NCBI RefSeq assembly: GCF_001294645.1
Contig: NZ_CP011868.1
Coordinates: 3,596,001-3,660,000, forward strand
From: Pseudonocardia sp. HH130629-09
Lineage (GTDB): Bacteria; Actinomycetota; Actinomycetes; Mycobacteriales; Pseudonocardiaceae
Reading direction: 5' to 3'
DNA length: 64,000 nucleotides
Position numbers and translations under genes: made by a program
Part shown: positions 35,589 to 43,045 of the stretch, one piece after another
Position numbering within the stretch: the first letter of the stretch is position 1
How the letters are laid out: each line of letters starts with the position of its first letter
Notes under the pieces: model-generated
The model's input: the letters and a program-made list of their open reading frames with translations, nothing else
Told to the model about the DNA's origin: nothing
Databases searched by the model: none

Positions 35589-36473
35589 TCAGTTGGCCAT
35601 GTGCGGAGTCAAGGCGTCGCGCACCACTGCCACCGATGCGGGATCAGGGTCGTTGAGGGTCAGCACGACGCCGTCGGCCCCAGATTCGGCCGACTCGGTC
35701 ACCAGGTCCCGTAGGGCCGACGGGGTGGTGACGGTCATGGCCATGGCCATGTCGCGGAACTCCGGTCCGAAGTCGGCGTAGTAGTCGCCGACGGCGTCGA
35801 CGCCGGTTCCCGGTCCGGAGGACGTGAGAGCGACAGTGGCCGAGACCAGGCATTGCGGAGAATCGCTGCGGCCCGCGTCGGTGAACGCCGCGCGCAACCG
35901 CCCGGTGAAGGCCGCGAAGCCGGCCGGGTCCCCGGCGCTGCCGATCCAGCCGACACCGTGGCGCGTCACCCGGCGCACCGTCGCCTCGACCTCGCCCCCG
36001 AACAGCAGCGGCGGGCCACCCGGGGTGACCGGCGCAGGCCCAAGAGCCCCCGACACCCCCTCCGACGCCCTGGCCCAAGTTGCCCTGACCTCGTTCAGCC
36101 AGGCGTCCAGAGCCTTACCTCGCCGGGTGAACCGTGTCGGACTGCCAGCGTAGTCGGCCTCCCGCGCGCCGGGGGCCAGGCCCAGTCGTAGCCGCCCTTG
36201 GCCGGCGATCCGGTCGACAGTCGCAGCCGCGGTGGCGAACAGTCCGGCATGAGTGTGCACGGGGGCCAGCAGCACGCTCGAGAGCAGTCCGATCCGCGTG
36301 GTTGCCGCGGCGGCCGCGGCCAAGGCGGTCAGCGGCTCGGGGGTCGACCACGACGGGCGGTCGCCGACCGCGAGCGTGGGGAACTCACAGTCCTCGACCG
36401 CTCGCGCCCACTGCGGAATGTGGGCCGGGTCGAACGAAGGGACGTGGCCGGGCAGAGCGATCGCGATGTCCAC
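35589..36473 (-). CDS. LLM-class flavin-dependent oxidoreductase
   Basis: The 294-residue luciferase-like TIM barrel should use reduced FMN or F420. It has DIAIALPGHVPSFDPAHIPQWARAVED, TTRIGLLSSVLLAPVHTHAGLFATAAATVD, GRLRLGLAPG and TPGGPPLLFGGEVEATVRRVTRHGVGWIG, all family landmarks. The substrate is unknown. I use the GTG at 36471-36473; a TTG at 36494 is an alternative. It is the only metabolic gene within the IS nest, flanked by an IS3 remnant touching its stop and an IS5 upstream, so it may be cargo or a survivor. Confidence 0.82.
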   Translation of the reverse strand: MDIAIALPGHVPSFDPAHIPQWARAVEDCEFPTLAVGDRPSWSTPEPLTALAAAAAATTRIGLLSSVLLAPVHTHAGLFATAAATVDRIAGQGRLRLGLAPGAREADYAGSPTRFTRRGKALDAWLNEVRATWARASEGVSGALGPAPVTPGGPPLLFGGEVEATVRRVTRHGVGWIGSAGDPAGFAAFTGRLRAAFTDAGRSDSPQCLVSATVALTSSGPGTGVDAVGDYYADFGPEFRDMAMAMTVTTPSALRDLVTESAESGADGVVLTLNDPDPASVAVVRDALTPHMAN

Positions 36474-36477
36474 GGCA

Positions 36478-36708
36478 TCATGATTGATCCTCAAGTCCGG
36501 TTGAGGTCATCCCACTTCGACCGTGATTTGGGTCACTACTCTGTGCGACGTACGTGCCGGTGGCGGCTGATCCACTGTCCTGAGGCCCGGGCGCCTCTTG
36601 TGACCCGTCCAATGCCACGGTGTCGCCCGCGGGGAGGGCGCGCAGAAGCCGAAGCACCGCTGCAGCAGTGACCAGCAGAATGACCGCAGCCACTACCGAG
36701 ACTGTCAC
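36478..36708 (-). CDS. Possible small membrane-anchored protein upstream of the LLM gene
   Basis: A 76-residue frame starts with a hydrophobic helix, MTVSVVAAVILLVTAAAVLR, then continues polar and acidic. It ends four bases before the GTG of the LLM gene, so the two could be coupled. The start lies only a few bases from the end of the IS5 element, so it may be the cut end of a larger gene. No family is recognised. Confidence 0.35.
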   Translation of the reverse strand: MTVSVVAAVILLVTAAAVLRLLRALPAGDTVALDGSQEAPGPQDSGSAATGTYVAQSSDPNHGRSGMTSTGLEDQS

Positions 36709-36783
36709 CTGGGCAGTGAACCCTTTCCAACCTGGCGGTCAGGCAGGTTGGTCGTGTCCGGCGTGGCGGCCCGGAAACTAGAA

Positions 36784-36838
36784 GAGCTCCTGGTAGACGA
36801 GTGATTGTCTAGATCAACTCGTTGCCCACCAGGAGCTC
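36784..36838 (+). promoter_or_regulatory. Hairpin covering the transposase ribosome site
   Basis: GAGCTCCTGGT (36784-36794) pairs perfectly with ACCAGGAGCTC (36828-36838). An inner stem, GACGAGT with ACTCGTT, extends it. The 3' arm contains the AGGAG Shine-Dalgarno sequence of the transposase, so read-through transcripts from outside would fold and hide it. This is a known way for insertion sequences to avoid activation by neighbouring promoters. Confidence 0.65.
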
Positions 36839-36840
36839 CG

Positions 36841-37623
36841 GTGCTTTCCTACCCGTCCGCGCTGTCGGTGTCCACTCGCGCGCTGATCACCTTGACCAAC
36901 GCCCTTCAGCGCAGCCGCAACCAGCGCGGTACTCGCTGGCGGCGCCTCCCGATCGGTCGTCACGCCCTGCTCGCCCTGGCGCACCTGCGCAAGGGCGAGA
37001 CCTACCCCGACCTCGCCGCTGGTTTCGGGGTCGGCACCACCACGGCGTTCCGCTACATCCGCGAAGCGATCGACGTCCTCGCCGCCGCGGCACCGAACCT
37101 GACCGAGGCGATCGCGGTCGCGCGGCGGAAGGCGTTCGTGATCCTCGACGGCACCTTGCTGCGGATCGACCGGGTCGCCATGGCCTCGGGGTGCGACCGC
37201 CCGTACTACTCGGGGAAGTGGAAGTGCCACGGCATGAACGTGCAGGTCATCAGCGACCCGGCCGGTCGTCTGGTCTGGGCGGCGCCGGCGTTGCCCGGTG
37301 CGCGGCATGACATGGGTGCCGCCCGCGAACACGGGATCATCGACGCCCTCACCGTCGCCGGGGTGCAGGTGGTCGCCGACAGCGGATACCGCGGTGCCGG
37401 TGCGATGTTCCGCCTCCCACAGCGACGCCGACCCGCCGATCGCGACACCGGCGAGCGCCGACGGCCCTCACCGAGTCAGCGGGAGATCAACGCCGCCCAC
37501 GCAGCGCAACGCGGCCCCGGTGAACGCGCGAACGCGATGCTCAAGAGCTGGAAGATCCGGTGCTGCCCGCAGCGGACCACCGCGCTGGTCAACGCGATCC
37601 AGACCCTCATCCTCGCTGGCTGA
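36841..37623 (+). CDS. IS5-family transposase
   Basis: The 260-residue DDE transposase starts at GTG 36841 behind AGGAG. An N-terminal HTH region (LPIGRHALLALAHLRKGETYPDLAAGFGVGTTTAFRYIREA) precedes the catalytic domain, with the first Asp in FVILDGTLLRIDRV, the second near QVVADSGYRGAGA, and a Glu in the segment GPGERANAMLKSWKI. This is a DDE_Tnp_4-type protein. Its stop codon overlaps the right end region of the element. It seems intact. Confidence 0.88.
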   Translation: MLSYPSALSVSTRALITLTNALQRSRNQRGTRWRRLPIGRHALLALAHLRKGETYPDLAAGFGVGTTTAFRYIREAIDVLAAAAPNLTEAIAVARRKAFVILDGTLLRIDRVAMASGCDRPYYSGKWKCHGMNVQVISDPAGRLVWAAPALPGARHDMGAAREHGIIDALTVAGVQVVADSGYRGAGAMFRLPQRRRPADRDTGERRRPSPSQREINAAHAAQRGPGERANAMLKSWKIRCCPQRTTALVNAIQTLILAG

Positions 37624-37723
37624 CGCCAAGTGGAAAGAGTTCACTGGCGAGGTGTTCAACCTGTGCGAGGCGACCTGAACCGTCCCGGCTTCTCTGCCGC
37701 TCCGTTGTGAGCAGGCTGAGAGG

Positions 37724-38044
37724 ATGGGTGTCGTGCCCAAGAAGATCGACCCAGCGGTTCGGAGCCAGGCTGTGCGTCTGGTGACCGAGCATCGTTCGGC
37801 GTACTCGACCGAGCGTGCCGTGCATGTCCAGGTCGCTGAGTCACTCGGGGTGTCGCGTGAGTCCGTGCGTCGCTGGGTGTCCCAGCACGACGTCGACACC
37901 GGCGTCGTAGCGGGCGTGACCAGCGATGACCGCGAGGAGCTGCGGCGGTTGCGGGCGGAGAACAAGCGCCTGCGCGAGGTCAACGAGGTCCTCAAGTCGG
38001 CGACGATTTTCTTCGTGGGGGAGCTCGACCCCCGAAACCGCTGA
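37724..38044 (+). CDS. IS3-family OrfA (HTH subunit)
   Basis: The 106-residue protein has a helix-turn-helix (about 8-58; RSQAVRLVTEHRS and QVAESLGVSRESVRRWVSQHD) and a leucine-zipper-like helix, DREELRRLRAENKRLREVNE, that in this family drives multimerisation. The end reads IFFVGELDPRNR. Just before the stop the run TGGGGGA and the nearby CCCCCG offer slippage sites that would move ribosomes into the -1 frame of OrfB. Confidence 0.9.
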   Translation: MGVVPKKIDPAVRSQAVRLVTEHRSAYSTERAVHVQVAESLGVSRESVRRWVSQHDVDTGVVAGVTSDDREELRRLRAENKRLREVNEVLKSATIFFVGELDPRNR

Positions 38045-38064
38045 TCGTCGCGTTCGTCGATCAG

Positions 38065-39030
38065 ATGCGGGCTGCTGGTCATGCCGTCGAGTCGATCCTT
38101 GCTGCCCTCAACACCCTGGGGCTCACGATCGCGGCACGAACCTTGCGGGCCTGGTGCGCTCGGACCGGCACCAGGAACGGCGCCGCCGGCCGGGTCGCGG
38201 CCCGGACCGTCACCGACGCCCTGGTCGAAGACGCCGTCCGTGCGGCGGCGTTCACCACCAACCGCGCCGGCGAACCGGTGCTGGCCCCAGAGGGACTTTA
38301 TGGGCGTCGCAAGATGCTGGCCCTGATCCGTCGAACGGTGCTGCCCGAGGCTGGGTTCGGAGCGGTCGACCGGGCGATGCGCTCGGTGGGGCTGGCCGGA
38401 GTGGTCCGCGGGAAACGGCCGCGCACGACCATCCCGGACTCGACCGCCCAGCGGGCCGCTGATCTGCTCGACCGCAACTTCACCGCCTCAGCACCCGACA
38501 GCAAGTGGGTCACCGACTTCACCTACGTGCGCACGTATCAGTCGTTCACCTACGTGGCGTTCATCGTGGACTGCTTCTCGCAGAAGATCGTGGGCTGGCA
38601 CGCCGCGCTCACTCGTGACGTCGAGCTGGTGGACGTGCCGTTACGGATGGCGCTGTGGCGACGTGCCCACGAGGGCAAAGCCGTGGCCCGGGACCAGCTG
38701 ATCTGCCATTCCGATGCCGGGTCGCAATATACGAGTCTGCGGTTCACCGAGCACCTGCACCTCGAGGGCATACAGCCCTCGGTCGGCAGCGTCGGCGACG
38801 CCTACGACAACGCCCTGATGGAGACCATCAACGGCCTCTACAAGGCCGAATGCATCCGCACCCGAGTCTTCCACGACGGCCCCTACCGCACGATCGCCGA
38901 CGTCGAGTACGCCACCGCCAGCTGGGTCGAGTGGTACAACAACCGCCGACTGCACTCAAGTCTGGGCATGATCAGCCCCACCGAGTTCGAGGCAGCCCAC
39001 TACGCTGACACAGAACCATCGGCCAGATGA
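38065..39030 (+). CDS. IS3-family OrfB (integrase-fold transposase)
   Basis: The catalytic subunit has the HTH_21-like start, then the rve core with D in SKWVTDFTYVRTYQSF, the second D in ICHSDAGSQYTSL and the E in DNALMETINGLYKAE, and ends WYNNRRLHSSLGMISPTEFE. The frame is open upstream of the ATG at 38065 back into the OrfA region (PPKPLIVAFVDQM), so the active form is probably an OrfAB fusion made by -1 frameshifting. All catalytic residues are present. Confidence 0.9.
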   Translation: MRAAGHAVESILAALNTLGLTIAARTLRAWCARTGTRNGAAGRVAARTVTDALVEDAVRAAAFTTNRAGEPVLAPEGLYGRRKMLALIRRTVLPEAGFGAVDRAMRSVGLAGVVRGKRPRTTIPDSTAQRAADLLDRNFTASAPDSKWVTDFTYVRTYQSFTYVAFIVDCFSQKIVGWHAALTRDVELVDVPLRMALWRRAHEGKAVARDQLICHSDAGSQYTSLRFTEHLHLEGIQPSVGSVGDAYDNALMETINGLYKAECIRTRVFHDGPYRTIADVEYATASWVEWYNNRRLHSSLGMISPTEFEAAHYADTEPSAR

Positions 39031-39074
39031 TCACTGGCCACCAAACCACCGGCAGTAAAGCCGGGACGGTTCAG

Positions 39075-39340
39075 TCAGCGACCGGACGAATTCGCCTGGG
39101 TCACAAGTCATGTGTTCCGCAAGAGCGCCGCGACCTGGATGGAACAGGCCGGCCTGTCCGCGCGCGACGTCGCCGACCAGCTCGGGCACGCCCGGGTCGA
39201 TGACCCAGGATGTCTACTTCGGCCGCCGCATCCTCGGCGAGAGCGCCGCCGACGCCCTGGACGACGTGCACCGGGCCGCCCGCGAGGACGACCCGGATGA
39301 CGACGGTGGTGGCGCTCCGGTGGACGTTTCCGCCGGGTAA
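39075..39340 (+). pseudogene. Tyrosine integrase, C-terminal fragment with frameshift
   Basis: Right after the IS3 end the frame reads RPDEFAWVTSHVFRKSAATW, MEQAGLSARDVADQLGHARV, giving the catalytic HxxR and GH of phage-type integrases. A two-base loss near 39198 moves the rest to another frame, MTQDVYFGRRILGESAADAL, with the active-site Tyr. The N-terminal part is gone. It points toward tRNA-Asn, whose 3' end is 57 bases away, the usual place of an integrase beside its attachment site. Confidence 0.8.
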
Positions 39341-39396
39341 GCGCCGGGTGATGTTGAGAGGGAGATCCCGATCAGGTCGATGACCTGGGGAAGATG

Positions 39397-39468
39397 CTCC
39401 TCCGATTGGATTCGAACCAATAACCGCCCGATTAACAGTCGGGTGCTCTGCCATTGAGCTACGGAGGA
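39397..39468 (-). tRNA. tRNA-Asn (GTT)
   Basis: On the reverse strand TCCTCCG pairs with CGGAGGA as acceptor stem, with D arm GCTCAATGGCAGAGC, anticodon arm CCCGACTGTTAATCGGG (anticodon GTT), T arm ATTGGTTCGAATCCAAT and discriminator G. No CCA is encoded. Its 3' end faces the integrase fragment, so it is the likely attachment site of the degraded element. Confidence 0.97.
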
Positions 39469-39642
39469 CCGTTCATGCCGCTCCAGGTGGTGTTCCCGGC
39501 GACGAGAAGAACTCTACAACACCCCGCACAGTCGTCTCGCAACCCCCCGTTCGGCCGCTGTTCCCGCAGGTCGGAGCCCCATCCGGGTGGCGGTCGGGCA
39601 GCGGCCGCGGTCCGGGTACGGTCGCGGTCGGAGGTGAGGGGA

Positions 39643-39840
39643 ATGGTCAGATTCCTCGTGGGTGTCGCCGTCGGGTACGTCCTCGGCACCAGAGCCGGTC
39701 ACGAGCGCTATGAACAGCTCGTCCGCGCCTATCACCGGGCGGCCGACCACCCCGCGGTGCAGGGCGCCGCGGGCATCGCTCGGGCGGGCGTCGAGGGCGC
39801 GATCGACAAGGTGCGCGGGGGCCAGAACACCGGGCGCTGA
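39643..39840 (+). CDS. Small YtxH-like membrane-anchored protein
   Basis: The 65-residue protein begins MVRFLVGVAVGYVLGTRAG, a single membrane segment ending GTRAGHERYEQL as in small YtxH-like actinobacterial proteins. A soluble helix follows, ending in IDKVRGGQNTGR. The ATG at 39643 follows GGAGGTGAGGGGA. Function unknown. It converges on tam. Confidence 0.75.
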   Translation: MVRFLVGVAVGYVLGTRAGHERYEQLVRAYHRAADHPAVQGAAGIARAGVEGAIDKVRGGQNTGR

Positions 39841-39860
39841 GGCCCGCCCCGTCCCATGAC

Positions 39861-39886
39861 CCCCGTCCCGGAAGCTCGGGACGGGG
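39861..39886. terminator. Bidirectional terminator
   Basis: CCCCGTCCCG (39861-39870) and CGGGACGGGG (39877-39886) form a perfect 10-base stem on a six-base loop between the convergent YtxH-like and tam genes. An outer copy of the left arm (39845-39855) offers a competing fold. Confidence 0.8.
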
Positions 39887-39890
39887 CGGC

Positions 39891-40661
39891 TCAGCGTGTG
39901 CGGGCGAGCGCGAAGACGCGGCGGAACGGGAACCAGGTGCTGCCGTCGGCTCTCGGCGGGTAGGCCGCGCGCAGCCGAGGAGCGAGCTCGCGGACGAACG
40001 CGTCGTAGGCGTCGTCGTCGAGGGCGTCGCGGACCGGGCGCAGGGCGGTGCCGGAGATCCAGCGCAGGACCGGGTCCTCGCCGTCGAGCCGCTGCAGGTA
40101 GGTCGTCTCCCACACGTCGACGTGGGCGCCCGTGGCGGCCAGGAGGTCGGCGTAGCCGAGCGGGTCGAGCACGGTCCCGTCGCCGCGCAGCACGATCCGG
40201 TCGTGCCAGTGCGGCAGCGAGGCGACCTCGCGGGTCAGCACGTGCGAGGGCGCGTCGAAGTTGCCGGGGACCTGCACCGCGATCCACGCACCGGGCGCCA
40301 GCGCGGCCGTCCAGCGGCGCAGCACCTCGGGGTGCTCGGGCACCCACTGCAGCACCGCGTTGGACACGAGCACCCCGGTGTCGCGGGGCGGGGTCCAGTC
40401 GCGCACGTCGACCTGTGCGGCGTCGACGCCCGCGGCCCGGGCCGCGGCGACCATGTCCGGGGAAGAGTCGAACGCCTCCACCGTCGCCGTCGGCCAGCGG
40501 TCGGCCAGCAGCCCGGTCAGGTGGCCGGGACCGCAGCCGGCGTCGACGACCCGGTTCAGGGCCGGGTCGGGCTCCCCCACCCGGGCCAGCAGGTCGAGGA
40601 ACGGGCGGGAGCGGTGGTCGTCGAAGGCGCGGTAGAGGGCGGGGTCCCAGCTGGTGCTCAC
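39891..40661 (-). CDS. tam: Trans-aconitate 2-methyltransferase
   Basis: This 256-residue class I SAM-dependent methyltransferase should methylate trans-aconitate, a by-product that inhibits aconitase. It begins WDPALYRAFDDHRSRPFLDL as in Tam, has the SAM loop VVDAGCGPGHLTGLLADRWP and motif DSSPDMVAAA, then VLVSNAVLQWVPEHPEVL and the Tam-typical WETTYLQRLDGEDPVLRWISGTALRPV. GTG at 40659-40661 overlaps the stop of the preceding gene (GTGA), so it ends the dnaG operon. Confidence 0.92.
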   Translation of the reverse strand: MSTSWDPALYRAFDDHRSRPFLDLLARVGEPDPALNRVVDAGCGPGHLTGLLADRWPTATVEAFDSSPDMVAAARAAGVDAAQVDVRDWTPPRDTGVLVSNAVLQWVPEHPEVLRRWTAALAPGAWIAVQVPGNFDAPSHVLTREVASLPHWHDRIVLRGDGTVLDPLGYADLLAATGAHVDVWETTYLQRLDGEDPVLRWISGTALRPVRDALDDDAYDAFVRELAPRLRAAYPPRADGSTWFPFRRVFALARTR

Positions 40662-41170
40662 GGGTCCTCCGGCAGGCGGGCGGCGATGCCCTCGGCGAGG
40701 CGGCGCGCGGCGACGGGGTCGGTGCCCGGGTCGGGCCGCACCTGGAGGACCAGCCCGTCGCGGCCGGGGACCCGGCGCTGCAGCACCCAGGCCCCTCCCC
40801 CGGGCAACTCGCGGCGGTTGCGGGTGCGGATGGACTGGGTGACCCGTTCCTGCACCGCCTGCGGCACCTTCCCCGGGTCGGCGAGCCGGAACCGCAGCGG
40901 GCGCCCGTCGGCCAGCAGCTCGGTGCCGGGAGCGATCTGCTCGGCCGAGGTCGGCGTCACGACCAGGCTGACCTTGTCCCAGGTCGCCTTCGCGATCTCG
41001 TGCCAGCCCAGCCGCTCACCGCCGGGAGGCCAGATCCCCCACGAGGTGACCACGAGCATCCCGTCCGGGGCCTGCGCGGTGGCGACGACGGCCTCGGAGT
41101 CGGCGAGGGCGTCGGCGACCGTGTCGGGCACCGGCTCGCGCCCGAGCAACCGCGACCAGAAGCCGGTCAC
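40658..41170 (-). CDS. Conserved hypothetical protein downstream of dnaG
   Basis: The 170-residue protein starts VTGFWSRLLGREPVPDTVAD and is a mixed alpha/beta cytoplasmic protein with EAVVATAQAPDGMLVVTSWG and WDKVSLVVTPTSAEQIAPG; no catalytic motif is visible. It is coupled by GTGA overlaps to both dnaG and tam. I cannot assign a function. Confidence 0.8.
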   Translation of the reverse strand: MTGFWSRLLGREPVPDTVADALADSEAVVATAQAPDGMLVVTSWGIWPPGGERLGWHEIAKATWDKVSLVVTPTSAEQIAPGTELLADGRPLRFRLADPGKVPQAVQERVTQSIRTRNRRELPGGGAWVLQRRVPGRDGLVLQVRPDPGTDPVAARRLAEGIAARLPEDP

Positions 41171-43035
41171 GACGCGACCCCGGAGGCCTGCTCGCGCAGC
41201 TGGATCTTGTACTGCTCCAGCGGGACGAGCACCCCGAACAGGTCCATGTACTCGTCGTGGTCGGTCTCGGCGTTGGTGCGCTGCAGCTGCGACTTGAGGT
41301 CGGCGATCTCGCGCTCGACCAGGCCGAGCCGGACCCCGGCGAGCACGCCATTGACGTAGCGGACCTCGTCGGTGTTGCGCTTGGGGAGCTCCAGGTCCTC
41401 CACGGCCAGCTCGCTGACCAGGCGTTTCACGTCGTCGCCCGCACTCTCGGCGACGACGGCGTCGAGCCAGTCCGACCCGTCCAGCCCGGCGCACACCCCG
41501 CCCGCGGCCATGATCGCCCGGTGCACCGCGGCCAGCTGCGGGTGGGTGAACCCGGCCTCGGGCAGCTCGTCGAACGCGGGGCCCACGACGCCGGGGATCT
41601 GCAGGGCCGCCTTGAGCGCCTCGCGCTGCAGGTGCAGCTGGGTGTCGTCGCGCTTCGGGGCGGGCAGCGGGGCCCGACGCCGGAAACGGCCGCCCTCCGG
41701 CGACACCCCGGCGCTCTCGCGCACCCGGCGCACGACGACGGCGATGTCGTCCCAGCCGACCCAGCCGGCGAGCCGGCGCGCGTACTCGTCCCGCAGGTCC
41801 TCCCGCTTGATCTGCGCGACCAGCGGGACGGTCCGCTGCAGCGCCGCGACCCGGCCCTCGGCGCTGGCGAGGTCGTGGCTGCGCAGCTCGGTGCGGATGG
41901 CGAACTCGAACAGCGGCTCACGACGGGCGACGAGGTCCCTCACGGCCGCGTCGCCGTGGTTGTTGCGCAGGTCGCAGGGGTCCTGACCGTCCGGTGCGAC
42001 GGCGACGAAGGTCTGCGCGGCGAAGTTCTGGTCGCCCTCGAACGCCTTCATCGCGGCGCTCTGGCCCGCCGCGTCGCCGTCGAAGGTGTAGATGACCTCC
42101 CCGCGGTCGAAAGAGTCGTCGCCGATCAGCCTGCGGATGACCGAGACGTGCTCGGTGCCGAACGCCGTGCCACAGGAAGCGACCGCCGTGGTCACCCCGG
42201 CCAGGTGCATCGCCATCACGTCGGTGTAGCCCTCGACGACGACCACCTGCCGGGTCTTCGCGATCTCCCGCTTGGCCTGGTCCAGGCCGAACAGCACGTG
42301 GGTCTTGCGGTAGACCGGTGTCTCGGAGGTGTTGAGGTACTTGGCCTCGATGCCGTCGTCGTCGAACAGCCGGCGCGCGCCGAAGCCGACCACGTCGCCG
42401 CCCAGGTCGCGGATCGGCCACAGCAGGCGCCGGTGGAAGCGGTCGATGGCGCCGCGGCGGCCCTCCTTGGAGATGCCCGCCTTGATCAGCTCGTCGAGCT
42501 GGAAGCCCTGGGACAGCAGGTGCTTGGTGACGACGTCCCAGCCGGCCGGGGCGTAGCCGCAGCCGAACTTCTCCGCGGCGGCCTCGTCGAACCCGCGGTC
42601 GGCGAGGAACTGCATCCCAGCCCGCCCGGCGGGGGTGCGCAGCTGCTCGGCGTAGAACGCCTGGGCCTTCTTGTTGATCTCCAGCAGACGGCTGCGGGTA
42701 CCGCGGTCGCGCTGCACCGAGGAGCCGCCGCCCTCGTAGGTGAGCCGGACCCCGCACCGCTCGGCGAGCCGCTCGACGGCCTCGGGGAACCCGATGACCT
42801 CCATCTTCATGACGAAGTCGATGACGCTGCCGTGCTCACCGCAGCCGAAGCAGTGGAACGTGCCGTGCGAGGGACGGACGGTGAACGACGGGGACTTCTC
42901 GTCGTGGAACGGGCACAGGCCCTTCAGCGAGCCCGCCCCGGCGCGGCGGAGAGCCACGTACTCCTCGACGATCTCCTCGACCCGCGTGCGGTTGCGGACC
43001 TCGGTGATGTCGGCGTCCCGGATCCGTCCTGCCAC
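41167..43035 (-). CDS. dnaG: DNA primase DnaG
   Basis: The 622-residue primase makes RNA primers at the replication fork. The CHC2 zinc motif is complete (C41, H44, C62, C65 in LCPFH and FHCFGCG). The catalytic core follows, with the TOPRIM elements VVVEGYTDVMA and IYTFDGDAAGQSA, then the DnaB-binding C-terminal domain (about 450-622). GTG at 43033-43035 gives MAGRIRDADI, as in other actinobacteria. Length is normal. It leads a three-gene overlapping operon with the unknown gene and tam. Confidence 0.97.
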   Translation of the reverse strand: MAGRIRDADITEVRNRTRVEEIVEEYVALRRAGAGSLKGLCPFHDEKSPSFTVRPSHGTFHCFGCGEHGSVIDFVMKMEVIGFPEAVERLAERCGVRLTYEGGGSSVQRDRGTRSRLLEINKKAQAFYAEQLRTPAGRAGMQFLADRGFDEAAAEKFGCGYAPAGWDVVTKHLLSQGFQLDELIKAGISKEGRRGAIDRFHRRLLWPIRDLGGDVVGFGARRLFDDDGIEAKYLNTSETPVYRKTHVLFGLDQAKREIAKTRQVVVVEGYTDVMAMHLAGVTTAVASCGTAFGTEHVSVIRRLIGDDSFDRGEVIYTFDGDAAGQSAAMKAFEGDQNFAAQTFVAVAPDGQDPCDLRNNHGDAAVRDLVARREPLFEFAIRTELRSHDLASAEGRVAALQRTVPLVAQIKREDLRDEYARRLAGWVGWDDIAVVVRRVRESAGVSPEGGRFRRRAPLPAPKRDDTQLHLQREALKAALQIPGVVGPAFDELPEAGFTHPQLAAVHRAIMAAGGVCAGLDGSDWLDAVVAESAGDDVKRLVSELAVEDLELPKRNTDEVRYVNGVLAGVRLGLVEREIADLKSQLQRTNAETDHDEYMDLFGVLVPLEQYKIQLREQASGVAS

Positions 43036-43045
43036 GACGGCCAGT

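Larger units (their letters stand above)
36714..37646. mobile_element. IS5-family (ISL2-like) insertion sequence, apparently intact
   Basis: Terminal repeats CAGTGAACCCTTTCC (36714-36728) and GGAAAGAGTTCACTG (37632-37646) match at 14 of 15 positions and enclose one complete transposase gene. I see no clear target duplication: the flanks read ACCTGGG and GCGAGGT. A strong hairpin precedes the transposase. Confidence 0.8.
37676..39073. mobile_element. IS3-family insertion sequence, apparently intact
   Basis: The left end TGAACCGTCCCGGCTT (from 37676) and the right end AAGCCGGGACGGTTCA (to 39073) are perfect complements, and similarity continues inward (CTGCCG and CGGCAG). OrfA and OrfB lie between them in a -1 relation, as expected for programmed frameshifting. 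The flanks show no convincing 3-bp duplication. The element lies inside the integrase gene and removed its upstream part. Confidence 0.88.

Noticed and set aside
39397..39412. Search for a second copy of the tRNA-Asn 3' end as a left attachment site
   Set aside because: Reading 32-37 kb I found no repeat of TCCTCCGATTGG or the T-arm, so an attL cannot be placed in this window.
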